Below the pieces are notes generated by a model. It was not told where the DNA came from. It did no database searches and saw only the letters and a list, made by a program, of their open reading frames with translations. A stretch of 64,000 nt of DNA from Klebsormidium nitens (lineage: Eukaryota > Streptophyta > Klebsormidiophyceae > Klebsormidiales > Klebsormidiaceae). Below, in pieces: positions 61,560 through 64,000 of the stretch. The first letter of the stretch is position 1; each line of letters begins with the position of its first letter. The position numbers were made by a program, and so were the translations under genes. Location: assembly GCA_000708835.1 (NCBI GenBank), contig DF237256.1, positions 43,856 through 107,855 of the forward strand. Direction: 5' to 3'.

Positions 61560-64000
61560 GGGAAGGGAAGGGAAGGGGGCCGGCGGTCCTTGGGGGAACG
61601 GGCCCCTTTCAAGGGCTGGGGTTGGGGGTGTGAGAGCATGTTCAATGCAGGAGAGGGTCTGAGAGAGTCAGGGGATATGTCACGAATTTCCCTGGGAGAA
61701 GGCAGGCGAGTTACTGTTTGGATGATCCAACGATAGCAGGAGTTTACAGAAGCAGAAAGAGGCACGAGCGCTGATCAGCAGCTGTGGGTCGAACTTAGCG
61801 CAAGTTGGTGCAGGTTCGGGGAAGATGATTGGCAGACTCTGGCGGCACTGTTTGCAGCTGGTCCAAGGGTAGGTTGGTGGCTCAGAAAGCGTCAAGCAGG
61901 CAGGTGCGGAAGAGGAGCGTCTGACAACAGGCTGGAGAAATCTGAAGAGGGGTTGCCACCTAGAGCTGAGGGCCGGAGCCTGTCAAAAGGACTTGACCAT
62001 TGGGTCAAGCAACACCCCTGGTCGGATTGCTACTTGGTAGGAGAGGGTGGGGAGGGATGGCAGACAAGTAGGCGGTTGAGTTCATCACCTGAGATTTGGA
62101 AGGCACTTGGAAGCGCTGTTCAATGCGGGGGACGAAGAGGGGCAAGGTTGATCTGCGGGCACGTGCAAATGTTAGTTGCTGCACCGGTGGGGGCTTGTTG
62201 AGGGGAGTCGCTGGAGGGGGAGGGCTAAGCTGAGGGTTTGACGTGTGCTGCGTGTTCCGGTGAGTAGTTTAGAGCAGGTCGGATTGGGTAGGTAAAATTC
62301 TCCGGAAGGAGAGCAGAAACTGAGGCCTCCCAGGCTACGGGCGAAGGAGAGCGCAGCAGATGAAGGGGAGACGTTGTCTCGCGTCTCGAGCAAGAAGGAG
62401 CAGAGGGAAAGCAGACTGAAACGACGGGCCTCCTGGGACACTGAATTTCAGAGGCAGAGTCCCTAAGCGGCTCCGGCTGCAATGAGGACAAAGTTCGGAA
62501 AGCAATAGGGGAGTCTTGGAGGGGGTGGTTGCAACATGCAGTCACGCTTTTGCGACTGTTTGATGGGGAAGGAGAGACCTTCGGCTCAAAGGTGCTGCAT
62601 GGCAACGTGGAAGGGGTTGGCGGAGAAGAGGGGAGAGAAAGCGGTTCTGGTAAAGGGAGCCGGGAAATTCTTGTCCTGGGAGGGGGTAGGGCTGCCTTCT
62701 TTCGAGGTTAATATTAGTAGTTTGGTAGAGGCCAGGTAGTCAGCATGGGCGCCACTTGGTAGAGGATGCGGGAAGAGGGGTTGCGGGGGAGGAGGGTCTG
62801 CTCCCAACAAACATCAGGATAAGCGCAACGGCTGGCAGGTGTCCAAAAGCTCTCGGTCGCTGGCTCAGTCGTCTTGCAAGTTCGTCTGACTGCTTCTATC
62901 TTGCTGGTCATTCTGCTTTGTTCCTGCACTTCTTTTTGCCTACCAGGATATCCGGCTTTGGCGTGCTTTGGCGTGCTTGAGGTGAGTTAAAATCTGCTTG
63001 TTTGATCCTTGCAAGATGCGTTGCTTTCTACACAGTATTTCTAGCCGTTCGAGATCCTTCCTTGTTTTGCAATATCTCAAAGAGCAATCTCGTGGCAGTG
63101 AGCTTTTGGACACCTGTCAGCCAAGCAAAGCTTTTGTGGGGATACCGGGGTCACTTGAACTCGCTGGGCTAGAGGGCACTGTAGCTCGAAATTTCCAAAA
63201 CTGTTTCGCTTATGCCAAACCTTCAATCTAAATGTGCTACATGCGAAACGACTACGTTTGGAGTCTTCAATCTTTTACATGTGCACATAAGTTGCCGGCA
63301 TGAGGATCTGGCATGCCTCTCAACACACGCGCTTCTAGATCTTCAGTTGTGAGATTCAACTAAGGGACCACCACGGCGCGGGCCTCAAACAAAGCCCTTT
63401 CCAAATCGACGTTGCATTTTGCCGTTACGTGTGGGCGCGCATATCAAGGCCAAGTTCATGTATTGTTCGAGGTGCACCATGCACTTCAAGAATCGGGAAC
63501 ATGCATCCCCTTCACTGATCGTGACTTCAAACTAGTTTCAGCACGATTCTGACATGTTAACCGGTGATGGAATGCATGATGGATCGGTGGCGGTTGCGGC
63601 CTGCTAGAGGCGCCATGCGGGGCTCATGAGAAGCGCGCGCAATCACTGATTGTCCCCTTGAAGGCTACCTTCTTTAACCGGACGACCATATAAGTTTCTC
63701 TTATACGATACGATCGGCCTGGGACTCTTCATAAAGTTGCAGCTTCAGAGCACGGGACCCCTACGGCGCGACGCGCCGGATCGGTATATTCCGAGGTAAT
63801 ACTTCGGTCCGACCGTGCCCCGACCAAGGTTTCACCGAATTTTCGACCTCCGTGAAGTCGGTAATTCCTCGGTACCCGGTCGGTTTTGTAATGTGCGGGA
63901 AAACAAAATTGCGACTGTGAAATCTCCACGGCGCCCGCGTACCGGTAGTACGTACTGTACCACGGTTTGTACGTTTCTTCAATCTAACAGTACAGTAGTT
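61560..64000. other. 3' flank of the SARNP-like gene and unassigned sequence
   Basis: No gene is supported in these 2.4 kb. From about 61560 to 62850 the + strand is strongly G/A-rich (many GGGAGG and GGGAAGG runs), which opens long minus-strand frames by composition. From about 63730 to 63900 there is a CG-rich stretch with repeated CGGT/ACCG words and partial inverted symmetry (CCGAGGTAAT against GGTAATTCCTCGG). It may be an edge of a repeat, but no clean termini are seen. Confidence 0.45.

Noticed and set aside
62225-62605. 126-codon minus-strand Ser/Pro-rich open frame
   Set aside because: It is the complement of a G/A-rich stretch, so absence of stops and Ser/Pro content follow from composition; no domain or splice evidence.
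1-64000. Prokaryotic systems (CRISPR, operons, phage, secretion loci)
   Set aside because: The sequence is intron-rich eukaryotic nuclear DNA. No repeat-spacer array, ribosome-binding pattern or operon was seen.

Overview
The window looks like nuclear DNA of a streptophyte (green-plant lineage), most likely a charophyte-grade alga with a compact genome. The coding exons are GC-rich and interrupted by many GT-AG introns, and eleven protein genes in 64 kb means about 5.8 kb per gene. The gene set is plant-like: TWD40-1 of the TSET/TPLATE complex, a plant-type ERV1 with a C-terminal CX4C shuttle pair, an SCPL51-type carboxypeptidase and an ABCC13-type transporter. The clade is an inference. I think of a Klebsormidium-like alga from gene density and base composition, but I could not test this.

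Layout from left to right: TWD40-1 (+, 45-10420); a nested pair of MITE-like elements (10979-11761); an intron-containing tRNA-Tyr(GUA) (+, 12065-12149); an MRNIP-like DNA-repair protein (-, 13090-14762); an unrecognised protein with CDK-type sites (+, 15658-17806) that shares a divergent promoter with MRNIP carrying two E2F-consensus sites; a 23-exon ABCC/MRP transporter (-, 18633-31125); a type II membrane glycosyltransferase-like protein fused to an HtrL/YibB domain (+, 32283-38503); a NudC/CS-domain cochaperone (-, 39641-41340); ERV1 sulfhydryl oxidase (+, 42170-44271); an SCPL51-type carboxypeptidase (-, 45272-50187); a thioredoxin-fold protein that lacks the first active-site cysteine (+, 50688-52433); a protein with two PDZ-like segments (-, 54298-58728 plus an unresolved 5' end); and a SARNP/MOS11-type mRNA-export factor (+, 59860-61559). 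The last 2.4 kb holds no gene I can support.

The genes do not form one pathway. They are mostly housekeeping functions: endocytosis, mRNA export, mitochondrial thiol oxidation, vacuolar/secretory proteolysis, transport and DNA repair. Two features stand out. All eleven protein genes alternate strand without exception, giving five head-to-head promoter regions. Several proteins also carry lineage-specific architecture: the GT/HtrL fusion, an extracellular-loop insertion in the ABC transporter, exon-matched repeats in the SARNP homologue, and a degenerate thioredoxin site. No clear new defence or mobile system was found. The best candidates for something undescribed are the glycosyltransferase/HtrL fusion and the nested MITEs with a dense subterminal motif array.

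Exon structures were derived by hand from GT-AG boundaries, reading-frame phase and remembered family conservation. They need RNA evidence to be final.
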